Below, piece after piece: positions 26,499 to 35,410 of a stretch of 64,000 bases of DNA (position 1 is its first letter; the number at the start of each line of letters is the position of its first letter). Under the pieces are notes generated by a model. That model was not told the origin of the DNA and ran no database searches. It saw nothing but the letters and a program-made list of their open reading frames with translations. Source of the stretch: Cyanobium sp. FGCU6 (lineage in GTDB: Bacteria; Cyanobacteriota; Cyanobacteriia; PCC-6307; Cyanobiaceae); contig JANWUR010000005.1 in the NCBI GenBank assembly GCA_024958655.1, positions 131,798 through 195,797 on the forward strand, written 5' to 3'. The position numbers and the translations under genes were made by a program.

Positions 26499-26826
26499 GA
26501 CGTTTGACCTCCTTGAGTCGTTGACGTGCGATTGCAAGTTCGCGCTTGGGCGTTTTCTGGGTCTTCTTCACGAAGGCGTGGAGGATCGTGATCACCCGTC
26601 CACTGCAATAGCAGTAAAAGGCCCTGCCAATGCCGGAGCGGCTTTTGGGCCTGAGCTCGAACAGGCCGTCGCCCATGGCCTCCGAGTGGGGCGCTCTGAG
26701 CTGGGGCCCGTGGTCTTCCAGAAGGTCCAGCAGCTCATCACAGCGGGCCAAGAGGTCGACAGGCCAGGCTTCGATCTCCTCGCGGACGCGTGGGTTGTAG
26801 TAGTCGACCCGAAAGGACGGTTCCAT
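26491..26826 (-). CDS. RelE/HigB-type (Gp49-like) toxin
   Basis: The protein has 111 aa. PRVREEIEAWPVDLLARCDE, LFELRPKSRSGIGRAFYC and ITILHAFVKKTQKTPKREL are characteristic of phage-derived Gp49-like/HigB toxins: a beta core with basic residues and a final K-K-T-Q-K-T-P helix. Such toxins cleave mRNA at the ribosome. It starts 36 nt downstream of pglZ and is followed by the antitoxin with an 8-nt overlap. Confidence 0.9.
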   Translation of the reverse strand: MEPSFRVDYYNPRVREEIEAWPVDLLARCDELLDLLEDHGPQLRAPHSEAMGDGLFELRPKSRSGIGRAFYCYCSGRVITILHAFVKKTQKTPKRELAIARQRLKEVKRHG

Positions 26827-26861
26827 GTTAGCGCTCGTGCTACGTACGCTCTAGCTTTCCG

Positions 26862-29549
26862 TCACCCGATCAGATCCACCGGCAGCTCCGGGCTCTTATG
26901 CAGCACCAGGTCGGTGGCGGCGTCACGCAGCTCCAGGTAGAGCTTCTTGGCGCTCACCTCGGCGGGGAGCATCAGGCCGATGGTGGCGGCCTGGCCGGGG
27001 GTGAGGGTGAGGCGGTTGGTGCCGGTATCGAGCGCGGCGCCGATGGCCTGGATGGGGGTGGCGACCAGCTCGTCGCTCTTGCTGTCGTAGGCGGCCAGCA
27101 CCACCTGGCGGCTCTCGCCCTGGTTGAGCAGGGTGACGGGCAGCTCGATCGGCAGCATCAGGATGCGGTTGGTGATCTTCTCGGGCAGGGCTCCAGGCCA
27201 TGCCGGCTGCTTGGTGCGTTTGCCCTTGGCAGCGGTGGCGTCGGTTTCCGGAGTTGCGCCAGCGGGGTTGCAGCGGAAGCTGAGCAGCGGGATCAGCACC
27301 TCCTGAGGGCTGGTGCCGCCGTGGTGATAGCAGAGGCTGCCGCCGGCCTTGAACACACCGGCGGAGCGGGGCACCACCACCGACAGGCCATTGCTGCCGT
27401 AGCCGAGCTCTGCCGGTGGGATCTCGATGCAGGGCTCCTGAACGGCTGAGGGGTGGCCCAACCAGCAGCGACGCTCCAGCTTGAAGGTCTTGCCGGCAGG
27501 GGCTGGGATTCGCATCGCCGGCTCGCGGCCTAGGGGCAGATGCAGGAAGCCGTGATCGGCGGTGATCACGAAGCGCTCCAGCCGATGGTCCAGCGGCAGG
27601 GCAGCCAGGCGGCGCACGGCTTCTTCGATGGTGTCGAGCTCGCGCTGCATGTCGGCGCGCACATTGGCGAGGCGTTCGTCGCTGTCGCGCTCGCCGGCCT
27701 CATCGATGCCGATGCTGGTGATCACCACCGGGCCGGTGCCGGCGAGTTTCTCCAGCAGCACTGCTTCCTTGCTGCGGATCAACTCCACCAGGTTGAGCAC
27801 CACCGCTGAGGGCACGCGTTGCTGCAGGTGGGCGAGGCGTTTGGACTTGTCGTTGCTCCAGCCCACGGGCACGCCATCGACCACCGAGCAAGGATCGCCA
27901 TCGCCTTCGGTGACCGCAAAGCCGCGTTCGGCGCCGGGCAGCAGGGCTGCCATGCCCACTGGGGTGATCGAGGGCAGCGCCGCCTGGGCGATCTCGAGCC
28001 TGAGGTCGCTGAGCTGCTCGCGGCTCCAGCCACTGAAGCGCTCATGCAGGGAGGCGCCCATCTCGTAGCGCAGGGCATCGACCCAGAACACCACGGCCCG
28101 GCCAGCTCCTGGCTGCACGCGCTCGGCCCAGATGCGGGTCTGGGGCATGGAACCGGGGATCAAGCAGCCGGCCTGCTTCAGGGCATCGGTGAAACGCCGG
28201 GTCTGTTTCTCGAGCAGCTGCTCGTAGCGGTTGCGCAGCTGCTCCAGGCCCTGAGCTACTTCAACGGCGGCGGCGCTCAGGTCTGCCACCTGCTGCTCCA
28301 TCCGCCGCTGCAGACCATCCACGTGGTGGGCCGCATCCGCCTGGTAGACCAACCAATCTTCAACCGGAGCCGTTGGCTTGGGCAGCTGGGCTTCTGCCTG
28401 ATCGAGAGCCAGGCCGAGGGCAGCAGCCGTTCGCGCCAGATCCCACTGCAGCCGCCGCTGCGACTGGGTGGGATCGGTGGGCTGCCCTACCAACCAGAAG
28501 CTGCCCTGACGGGCCTGCACCAACTCCTGTGCTTTGGCAGCTTCCCCCTTGGCCAGGAAGGCATCGACGCTGCGCAGCAGGAACTGCTCCTCGCAGGGGA
28601 AGGTGTCGATCGCGCCGAGCACGCCGGGGCGTTCGTGGCTGATCAGCTCACGCAAGCCCAGCTCCTCTTCCACCCGGGCGGCGATGGCGATGTAGGCACT
28701 GGCGTGGTTGCGGCGCAGCGCCTTCACATCGGTGAGGGCGTTCTCTTCTGCGGCCTTGCCCACCGGCAGGGATTGCTTGGCGAAGGCGGTGAGCTCATCG
28801 CCGTGCCAGTCATGGAGGAACTCATGCAGCAGCAGGGCCCGCTGGGCCCGCTGGCGCCAGTCGGCCAGGCTGGCGTCCGCTGGAAAGCCGAGCCCCCAGC
28901 GGCTGTGCAGCAGATCCTGCAGTTCGCTCTGCAGGCCCTTGGCGCTGATGCCGGCATCGAACTGCTCGGACGCCAGCCACAGCCGAGCCAGCTCAGCATT
29001 CTCGGGTGGGCTGCCCATGCCGCCGAGCTGCTGGCGGAACAGGGCCTTGAGCTGGCTGAATCCCCCCTCGCCGGATTGCTCCAGGGCAATGGCGATGTCG
29101 CGATAGGTGAGATCGGGCCGCTTGAGCAGCTGCTCCACCTTGCCTGGCTCCATCACCTCGCGCAGATACACGCGGGCCCGGTTCACCAGCTGCGCCTCAA
29201 ACACCGTGCCGGCACGGATCAGCTCCAACAGGGTGGCCCGGCCATCGGCCTCCTGCCGCTGGGGCAGGTAGACGAGCAGGGGCTCCGGCAGATCAGCGCA
29301 AACCAGGGGCTCGAGCTGGTGGCGCAGCGCAAACAGGCTGGAGCCAGCCACAACCCACTGAGCCTGCAGCTCACCCAGGTTCAGGCCACCGGGTGCTCCA
29401 TCGCTGGGCTGGCTGGTGGCCAGGGCATCAAGCAGCGAGCGCAGCTGCTCGGCTGGGTCGAACAGCAACACCACCCTGTGCAGGCCGAGATGGCGGGAGA
29501 GCTCCTGGCAGAAGCGGGCCTGGAGTTTGTTGGGGGCGGTGGTGGTCAT
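26862..29549 (-). CDS. pglZ: BREX protein PglZ (type I-like locus)
   Basis: The protein has 895 aa, the expected PglZ length. The alkaline-phosphatase-superfamily core shows VFWVDALRYEMG near residue 485 and VITADHGFLHLPLG near residue 658, both diagnostic for PglZ. A helical N-terminal half precedes it. PglZ is an essential BREX component acting with PglX. Here the other type I genes (brxA, brxB, brxC, pglX) are missing and brxL is gutted, so this intact reading frame is probably an orphan or scavenged part. Gene order pglZ then brxL matches type I. Two copies of a direct repeat lie upstream at 29582-29614. Confidence 0.9.
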   Translation of the reverse strand: MTTTAPNKLQARFCQELSRHLGLHRVVLLFDPAEQLRSLLDALATSQPSDGAPGGLNLGELQAQWVVAGSSLFALRHQLEPLVCADLPEPLLVYLPQRQEADGRATLLELIRAGTVFEAQLVNRARVYLREVMEPGKVEQLLKRPDLTYRDIAIALEQSGEGGFSQLKALFRQQLGGMGSPPENAELARLWLASEQFDAGISAKGLQSELQDLLHSRWGLGFPADASLADWRQRAQRALLLHEFLHDWHGDELTAFAKQSLPVGKAAEENALTDVKALRRNHASAYIAIAARVEEELGLRELISHERPGVLGAIDTFPCEEQFLLRSVDAFLAKGEAAKAQELVQARQGSFWLVGQPTDPTQSQRRLQWDLARTAAALGLALDQAEAQLPKPTAPVEDWLVYQADAAHHVDGLQRRMEQQVADLSAAAVEVAQGLEQLRNRYEQLLEKQTRRFTDALKQAGCLIPGSMPQTRIWAERVQPGAGRAVVFWVDALRYEMGASLHERFSGWSREQLSDLRLEIAQAALPSITPVGMAALLPGAERGFAVTEGDGDPCSVVDGVPVGWSNDKSKRLAHLQQRVPSAVVLNLVELIRSKEAVLLEKLAGTGPVVITSIGIDEAGERDSDERLANVRADMQRELDTIEEAVRRLAALPLDHRLERFVITADHGFLHLPLGREPAMRIPAPAGKTFKLERRCWLGHPSAVQEPCIEIPPAELGYGSNGLSVVVPRSAGVFKAGGSLCYHHGGTSPQEVLIPLLSFRCNPAGATPETDATAAKGKRTKQPAWPGALPEKITNRILMLPIELPVTLLNQGESRQVVLAAYDSKSDELVATPIQAIGAALDTGTNRLTLTPGQAATIGLMLPAEVSAKKLYLELRDAATDLVLHKSPELPVDLIG

Positions 29550-29581
29550 GGCGAGAGGCGGCGCACCCGATACACGCAGAT

Positions 29582-29614
29582 TACGCGCGTGCTCATATTT
29601 ATACGCGCGTGCTC
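29582..29614. promoter_or_regulatory. Tandem direct repeats upstream of pglZ, candidate operator
   Basis: The 13-mer TACGCGCGTGCTC occurs at 29582-29594 and again at 29602-29614. The start-to-start spacing is exactly 20 bp, about two helical turns. A minus-strand TATAAAT lies between the copies and could be a -10 element. The pair sits about 33-65 bp before the pglZ start, in the 73-bp gap after the AlbA_2 gene. Confidence 0.5.
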
Positions 29615-29622
29615 GTAAATAC

Positions 29623-31290
29623 TCATACGGCTGGCGGGAGGCGGTAGGTGCGGCCCTTGCCCACCCCTTCTGGGATCAGGGCGCCGCGCTTGCAAAGGCG
29701 CTGCAGGGCATGGGTGGCTTGGTTTCCCTCCAATCCGAGCGCCTGGATCAGGTCCCGCCGCCGCAAAACCTCTCGCTGGCGGGCCAGTTCAAGAATGCGT
29801 TGGTCGATCTCTTCAGGGGTGAGAGCCGTCTGGCGCTGGTAACCGGCTTCCTGATCAAAGGCTTGGTAGACCTGCTTTGAAAGGGTGTAGCTGCGTCCGC
29901 GCCCCTGGCCCTGAGCGGCCACCAGGTCGGCCTCCACCAGCTGCTCCAGGTGCCGCCTGATTGTGGATTCATCCCGGTGCAGGCTTTCCGCCAGCTGAGC
30001 GTTGGTGAGGCGGCGCTGCTCATGCAGGGTGTGGAGCAGCAACAAGCTGAGCAGCCCCAGCGGTTCCCCACTCAACCGCTGCTGCCGTTGCCAAAGGGCC
30101 ACTAACTTCAGATTGGCTGGCTGGGTGCTCAGCTGCAGCACCACGTCATCCAGGCTGGATTGGCCGTAGTTGGGTGCTGCTCGCCCCGCTTCCAGAAGCT
30201 CTTGGTAGATGCGGTCAACTCCTCGGCCGGTGCGCTCTGCGAGCCCGATCCGCTTGAGAGCATCGGCCAGCGCAAGGTTGCGGGAACGGGGTGGCGTCGT
30301 GAGCAGAGTGTCGATGCTGACCCCGCGCACAAAACCGCCGGGGTTGCTGATCACCAGCTGCTCCCCGAGCTGCCAGGTGACATGCACGGCGGCAAGGCGG
30401 GTGTAATCGCGGTGGGCGAGGGCATTGATAAAGGCTTCGCGGAAGGCCCGTTTGCTGAGATTCGGCACCGGCACCCGGAACAGGCCCACATCCAGCTCCT
30501 GTTCTGTGAGCAAGGGATCAATTCGCTGCTCGATCTGCTCCACCAGGGCAAGCAGTGGCGATCGCCAGAAGTGATTGATTCGCACGTCCGTTCCCTGCAG
30601 CACCTGGAATCCGCATTCATGGCCTGGAATACAGCGGCGGATGGCCGCTTCATGACCAAGCAGCAACAGGCCGGCCGCTGTGGGGCGTTGCGTTCCCTGG
30701 CCATCGCTTCCCACCAGGCCCAGCGCCCCATCGAGCTCGCTATCACTGAGCTCCAGCAGGGTGGGATCCCCTTTGTAGGTGCGCACCATCGTGCGCAGCC
30801 GCTGGCGTTCGGCTGGATTGAGATCATCCAGGGTGGCCGTGAGCAGGGGTTCGGCAGACCAATCCAGCTCCAGCTGCTGGTGGGAGCGCCGCATCACATC
30901 CACAGCGCTGGCGGGCCGGCAGAACGGCTTGCCCTGCTGGTCGAGGCTGCGGATCTGGCAACGGCCGTCGCGGCTGAAGACCGTGCCCTGGGCCACCGGA
31001 ACATCGATCTGCAGCACCGCAAGATCGTTCAGTTCCAGACACTCCACCGAGACGGCAAGCGGAGGGGTGGTGCCTTCTGCGATCACGGCGGCGAGGTTCT
31101 TGCGGCGATCACGGGTGGGATGCAACCCCGTGACGGCGCCGTTGTCTTCGATGCCCAGGTAGAGGGTGCCGCCCTGGGCATTGGCCAGGCAGAGAGCCGC
31201 CATGGCAAGATCTCGATCTTTTAGAGGCTCCTTATGGTCGGCCTTGAACTCCACCCTGAGGGTCACGGCCGTGGGCAGGCTGTCGATCAC
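29623..31290 (-). CDS. AlbA_2/Schlafen-type ATP-binding regulator
   Basis: The protein has 555 aa. Residues about 12-130 are an AlbA_2 (Schlafen-like) domain: VEFKADHKEPLKDRDLAMA and GGTLYLGIEDNGAVTGL. The middle has a GHKL-type ATPase C-terminal pattern (AFREAFINALAHRDY; LVISNPGGFV; RTGRGVDRIYQEL). Two winged-helix segments end the protein (LTNAQLAESLHRDESTIRRH and LIQALGLEGNQATHALQRL). Such proteins are predicted transcriptional regulators and are common near BREX loci. It is 73 bp upstream of pglZ in the same direction, so it may regulate that unit. Confidence 0.82.
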   Translation of the reverse strand: MIDSLPTAVTLRVEFKADHKEPLKDRDLAMAALCLANAQGGTLYLGIEDNGAVTGLHPTRDRRKNLAAVIAEGTTPPLAVSVECLELNDLAVLQIDVPVAQGTVFSRDGRCQIRSLDQQGKPFCRPASAVDVMRRSHQQLELDWSAEPLLTATLDDLNPAERQRLRTMVRTYKGDPTLLELSDSELDGALGLVGSDGQGTQRPTAAGLLLLGHEAAIRRCIPGHECGFQVLQGTDVRINHFWRSPLLALVEQIEQRIDPLLTEQELDVGLFRVPVPNLSKRAFREAFINALAHRDYTRLAAVHVTWQLGEQLVISNPGGFVRGVSIDTLLTTPPRSRNLALADALKRIGLAERTGRGVDRIYQELLEAGRAAPNYGQSSLDDVVLQLSTQPANLKLVALWQRQQRLSGEPLGLLSLLLLHTLHEQRRLTNAQLAESLHRDESTIRRHLEQLVEADLVAAQGQGRGRSYTLSKQVYQAFDQEAGYQRQTALTPEEIDQRILELARQREVLRRRDLIQALGLEGNQATHALQRLCKRGALIPEGVGKGRTYRLPPAV

Positions 31291-31376
31291 CGGTTCACCT
31301 CCTGGTTCGTGATGGGACAGAGGTGGTCATCCTTCACCAGAGCAGGCGGCAAGGGAAGCTGGCCAGGTTCTGCTGC

Positions 31377-32735
31377 TCATTTGTCCACCGACGTAAGCGC
31401 ATCTGGTGCGCCTGGAAGATTCTGAAGATGATTCCAAACCACCATCTCGCTCACTTCATATTGAGAAGCCACATCTTCAATGATCTCGTCTGGCAGTGCG
31501 GAGGCTGGTGACTCGAACCTTTCCTGAACGATGTCAGGCGGGCACAGAATCTCGGCCGCAAACGCCCTCTGGAATGCTTGTCGCCAAGTATGAGATTCCG
31601 TGCAGGCGAGCCATCCCTGATCACTCGCTGACCGAATCAGCTCATCGCCAATCAAGCGAGCGAGCTGAAACCGTATGCTCTTTTGCATTATGGAATGATC
31701 GGCTCGCCTGATCGACCTTAAGTAATATCTAGTATGGCCATCAGGACGACGTATCCCAATGCTTACGGGACTATCTCCGAATGGGCTCTCGGATGAAATC
31801 AGCGCATCCAGATTAACTCCCAGGAGTTCGCACAGCGTGTTAGTGGTGAGCTTCTCAATACCTATAGACAGTGTCTTGCGTAGTTCTGAAGCTGCTCTAC
31901 GTGCCTGCTCCCAAGGAGCTAATAATGCAGAGACGTTAGGAATTTCAGTCAGTCTTGGCAGATTTGGTCTACCAAATACGCCAGGAGTCGTGAAAGCAGA
32001 GGAAACGAGATCCTGGATGCTTAAAGGCTGATGTGCAGGATTTCCGAACAGCGTGGGCGCGAATTCAATAATTGTATCGAATCCTGCCTGCTCCCTGATG
32101 CCCAGAAGTTGTTCCACCAAAAAGGAAGGCGCTTCATCAGGATCGTATCCGAGGCAGGCCTCAATGATTCGGTAGGATTCCTCGACTGGATTGCGTGCTT
32201 CGTCCTGCACTTCAGCCCAAAGTCGTGAAAGATCAGTTTCGCCAATATTCATTGCCTCCAGACGAGACAGGGTTTCATTGATAAAGTCGCAAAGACTCTT
32301 CTTGAGCTGACTGCGCCATACGTAGAAGGGCTTCTTATGGGTATTAAGATAGCGTAATGAATCATTTCTGGCCCCCGCCAGGGTGGGTACCGTCAAGGCG
32401 ATAGAGGGTCCTTCGCTCTGGAACACGAAAACTGGCCAGATGTAGCCTTCATTGGCTGATGGCATCTCATGGGAAATGCGCCAGTCGATAGGTACATTGC
32501 CAACTGTTGGCCTGGTTTCATAAAGGAGGCGCCACCAGTTTGTCGCAAACCACATCGCCAAGGGATAGGCTGACAACAGCACGTCTTCGCGGACGGTATG
32601 CGAAAAGTTGTCTTCATGTTCAGTGATACAGATGCCGTCCAGCGTCAGCCGAATCCGCGTGCAGGTGACCGCCTGCTCAATGGGTAGGGGCTCAATGCGT
32701 TCCCACGCTCCAATCTGAATCAAGCTCTGGTTCAT
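31377..32735 (-). CDS. ImmA/IrrE-like protein lacking a visible HExxH
   Basis: The protein has 452 aa from the ATG at 32735. The C-terminal region TWRQAFQRAFAAEILCPPD resembles the conserved helix of ImmA/IrrE peptidases (FAAELLMP), and a helix-turn-helix-like end follows (DVASQYEVSEMVVWNH). The zinc-binding HExxH motif usual in the family is not present, so it may be a non-catalytic member. The start overlaps the preceding gene by 4 nt. AT-richer composition than the surroundings suggests recent arrival. Function unknown; a two-gene conflict unit is possible. Confidence 0.5.
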   Translation of the reverse strand: MNQSLIQIGAWERIEPLPIEQAVTCTRIRLTLDGICITEHEDNFSHTVREDVLLSAYPLAMWFATNWWRLLYETRPTVGNVPIDWRISHEMPSANEGYIWPVFVFQSEGPSIALTVPTLAGARNDSLRYLNTHKKPFYVWRSQLKKSLCDFINETLSRLEAMNIGETDLSRLWAEVQDEARNPVEESYRIIEACLGYDPDEAPSFLVEQLLGIREQAGFDTIIEFAPTLFGNPAHQPLSIQDLVSSAFTTPGVFGRPNLPRLTEIPNVSALLAPWEQARRAASELRKTLSIGIEKLTTNTLCELLGVNLDALISSESPFGDSPVSIGIRRPDGHTRYYLRSIRRADHSIMQKSIRFQLARLIGDELIRSASDQGWLACTESHTWRQAFQRAFAAEILCPPDIVQERFESPASALPDEIIEDVASQYEVSEMVVWNHLQNLPGAPDALTSVDK

Positions 32736-33160
32736 AACCGCCCATTCCACCGATTTAAGACATACCTCTTGAAGTTATCGTCGGCCTGCAATGGATAGCC
32801 ATGGTAGGAGCCTGAAGGGCTTTTGTCGTGCTGCGCCTCAAGAACCACTCCTTGATGAACTGCCCAAATCCTTTTCGGCCAGCCATCTTCAAGATTGCGG
32901 TCAATAAGGCCCTTACGGCATCCTTCACGAAGCAGATCCAGAGCTTCTGCTCTTATGAAGACTTTTCCCGAGTCGCAGAGGGTCTTGCCAGGTCTACCAC
33001 CCGCACATGGTGGAGTCAGGTTGTAATCTCCCGGATTCAGCTTGTGCAGTGGATTGCCGCTGTAGTTCAGCTTCAGGGCCAATGAATTCAGTTGCTGTGG
33101 TGGCCAATCGCTTAGGTCGGCAAGTTTTTTCTTGGAGCCATGGTTTTGTCGAGGTCTCAT
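32732..33160 (-). CDS. Conserved hypothetical partner of the ImmA-like protein
   Basis: The protein has 142 aa from the ATG at 33160, which has a GGGGAAG ribosome-binding site just upstream; a longer in-frame start at 33307 adds low-complexity sequence. The protein is basic at its N-terminus (MRPRQNHGSKKKLADLSDWP) and contains LNYSGNPLHKLNPGDYNLTP, a pattern I have seen in small unknown proteins. The stop overlaps the next ATG by 4 nt, so the pair is co-translated. No function known; a small toxin or regulator is possible. Confidence 0.5.
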   Translation of the reverse strand: MRPRQNHGSKKKLADLSDWPPQQLNSLALKLNYSGNPLHKLNPGDYNLTPPCAGGRPGKTLCDSGKVFIRAEALDLLREGCRKGLIDRNLEDGWPKRIWAVHQGVVLEAQHDKSPSGSYHGYPLQADDNFKRYVLNRWNGRL

Positions 33161-33303
33161 GCGCTTCCCCCTACTAGGTTGATTATCGCTCGCCAAGCGG
33201 CCGTTGGCCGGGGATGGCGGGAGCGTTCCTGGCTGCCAGCCGAGGGGCTGATCCACCTCGGAGGAGCCAGAAACAACCATCCTGAGATCGGCGCGGTCGC
33301 TGG

Positions 33304-34545
33304 TCATCCCAGCAGCCCCGATGCAAACAGCGTCACCAGGTCGATGGTGCTGCCCTGCCGGTCGCGAAGCAGCGGATGCTGATCGCCCTGGATCACATCG
33401 GTTTCGCCCGCTGCCGTCTTGGCAAAGCAGAGCAGCTGGGCCGGGCTGGCAAGGCTGAGCAGAACTGGGGAATGGGTGGTCATGAAGATCTGGGCGTTGT
33501 GAACAGACGAAAGTGACTGAAACACCGATTCCAGCAGCTTGGGATGGATGCCATTTTCGGGTTCTTCAATCAGATACGAGCCGCTGCGATCCTCCCCATA
33601 CGCCAGCAACGTGAGCGCCAGCAGGCGCAGCGTGCCATCGGAGAGCAACCAGGAGGGCAGAGCCACGTCGTCTGTGGTGTGGGCGGTGAGATAACGATGG
33701 TCGTTCTCCTCGTTGAACACGGTAGAGAAGCTGCGGACTTCGGGCAGCGCTTCCTGGATGTGGGCCAGCCACTGGCCAAAGCGCGCAGGATTTTGCTGCA
33801 GGCGATGCAGCACCCAGGGCAGGTTGGAGCCATCCGCCCGAAAGCCCCACTGGCGCGCAAACGAGCATGGCAGGCGCATGTGCTCAGCGGAGAGCACCAG
33901 CCGATGCAGCAGGCCGATCAGCCGGTCCCTGAACCAGCAGCCCAGGGGAAAGCGCTTGGGGTCGTCCGGGAGGCTGGCCAGGGCTGTGCGACCGGCCTGG
34001 ATCCTGCGAGTGGTCTGCCAGTTGGCGGCTTCGGCAGAGAACGTTGCCCTGGCTGGCTGGTGGCGACCGATGACCTGCTTCCAGCCTGTGGGCAGGGAGC
34101 CATGGGAATTCACCAGGATTGTTGCGGGGATCGTGCGGGGTGAAGGGAACACCTCCAACGGAGGCCGGGGCTTGTGATCGCCATGGGGGACCACCAGCAG
34201 ATGTTCGGCAACAATGCTGCTGGCGAGAGCATCAATCGCCAGTTCATAGCGACAGACCTGTTGCGTCGCCGGAATGGGACACTCGACAGCGAGTTCAAAC
34301 AGCTGCCCCTGCTGCTTCCAGAGCAACTGACGTGCGTCTGTGGCGAGCAGGGGAATCGGGAGTCGATCATCACCACCCATGGCAAGCTTCAAGCCCAGCT
34401 CAATGAGCTGGGACAGAAAGCCGGGGATCTCGAGCAGGGCGGTTTTGCCGCTGCCATTGGGCCCGATCAGGATCTGAAACGGGCTGAGCGGCTGACGCAC
34501 GTAGCGCAGCGACCGGTAGTTGAGGGCTTCGATCAGGGAGATCAT
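33304..34545 (-). CDS. AAA ATPase (AAA_21/OLD-like, no nuclease domain)
   Basis: The protein has 413 aa from the ATG at 34545 (MISLIEALNYRSLR), the typical start of RecF/OLD-like ATPases; the longer frame to 34746 adds unrelated sequence. Walker A is IGPNGSGKTALL near residue 30. The ABC-type Walker B is YLIEEPENGIHP, followed by a switch strand IFMTTHSPVLL. No TOPRIM or other nuclease domain follows, unlike full OLD proteins. It stands alone on the minus strand. A partner effector is not visible next to it. It may be a defence ATPase. Confidence 0.8.
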   Translation of the reverse strand: MISLIEALNYRSLRYVRQPLSPFQILIGPNGSGKTALLEIPGFLSQLIELGLKLAMGGDDRLPIPLLATDARQLLWKQQGQLFELAVECPIPATQQVCRYELAIDALASSIVAEHLLVVPHGDHKPRPPLEVFPSPRTIPATILVNSHGSLPTGWKQVIGRHQPARATFSAEAANWQTTRRIQAGRTALASLPDDPKRFPLGCWFRDRLIGLLHRLVLSAEHMRLPCSFARQWGFRADGSNLPWVLHRLQQNPARFGQWLAHIQEALPEVRSFSTVFNEENDHRYLTAHTTDDVALPSWLLSDGTLRLLALTLLAYGEDRSGSYLIEEPENGIHPKLLESVFQSLSSVHNAQIFMTTHSPVLLSLASPAQLLCFAKTAAGETDVIQGDQHPLLRDRQGSTIDLVTLFASGLLG

Positions 34546-34732
34546 GCGTTGTCCTCCTGCTCCAGGCTGGCGCCAACCGCAGAGGCAGGTGATGGCATGG
34601 AGCGGTAGGCCTGCTCGGGGTGGCTGGGAATGTCTGGGAACCGCCGTTCCAGCAGGCCGTCTTTCAGCATGGGGGTCAGATGCCGATCCGAGAGATTCCG
34701 GGGCTCGAACCTGAGCAGTGCAGCCAGCCAGG

Positions 34733-35410
34733 CTACAGATCGCCACTGGTCTGCGCAGAGCTGGAGGATCGCCTGGCGCAGCTTCTCCTTGCGGGGTCGA
34801 GACCCAAGAGAAGCGATGACATGCTGGAGATCAGGATCCAGCAGCCCCCCTCGATCCAGCTCCAGCCCCCCTCGATCGGGGCCGAGCCCCCCTCGATCCG
34901 CTGGCAGCCCCCCTCGATCGAGGACAAGTTTTCCTTGATCGGGCCGATCACCAGCCAGGAGGCCTGGCGCGAGCCGCCTATGTAGTTGACACCGAGCAGC
35001 CAGTCGTCCTCCATCCGGTTGCGCAGCAGACCATCGGCCTGCTCCTGGCTGATGGGATCCCCCTCCTTGAACGGCCGCCCCTGCAGATCACGGGTGCTGC
35101 CCCAGCCGATCGTCCAGGGCTCGCCGCCGCTCTCAGGATCGGGGTAGGCGCTGAGCCGGCAGCCCTCGAACTCCTTCACCAGGGGGAGGGCCACCGCGAC
35201 GGCGGCGGGGCTCTCGGCCACCGGAGCCGGCGCCGCTCCGGCGGCAGCCTGATGGGCAGTCCACAGACGCCGCAGGGTGCCGCCCTCCTCCAGGGCCTGG
35301 GGCGCATGGGCCACCAGCTGCTCCAGCACCGCCTGCAACCAGGCCCGGTGGTGGGGGAGGTCTGGATTGAAGTGCTCGACGTAGTCGCCAGCTGGGATGG
35401 AGCGGCTCAT
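34733..35410 (-). pseudogene. Truncated GH24 endolysin, copy 2
   Basis: The N-terminal part matches copy 1: HHRAWLQAVLEQL, VKEFEGCRLSAYPDPESG and PWTIGWGSTRDLQG, with an intact join where copy 1 is frameshifted. After EEDGLL-like lysozyme sequence (ISQEQADGLL near residue 128) the lysozyme stops. The frame then runs into unrelated sequence containing IEGG units encoded by a 21-bp repeat array. The catalytic N-terminal core is present, but the rest of the lysozyme and the C39 part are lost, so it is a pseudogene. Confidence 0.7.
34843..34926. repeat. 21-bp minisatellite, four units
   Basis: The unit AGCCCCCCTCGATC plus seven variable bases starts at 34843, 34864, 34885 and 34906, an exact 21-bp period. 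Because 21 is seven codons, the array stays in frame and encodes PPSIxxQ-like repeats on the plus strand and IEGG-like repeats on the minus strand. It lies at the breakpoint of the truncated endolysin copy. Confidence 0.8.

Noticed and set aside
27819..29618. 599-codon open frame antisense to pglZ
   Set aside because: Shadow of the PglZ gene; no recognisable motif and biased composition.
31377..32735. Active zinc metallopeptidase
   Set aside because: Similarity to the ImmA/IrrE helix exists, but no HExxH motif could be found.
34843..34926. CRISPR array
   Set aside because: The 21-bp unit has 7-bp spacers and no cas genes, so it is not a CRISPR array.
34620..34985. Plus-strand 121-codon frame with PPSI repeats
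   Set aside because: Possibly coding, but the repeat array reads in frame on both strands and no domain is seen; reported as a minisatellite instead.
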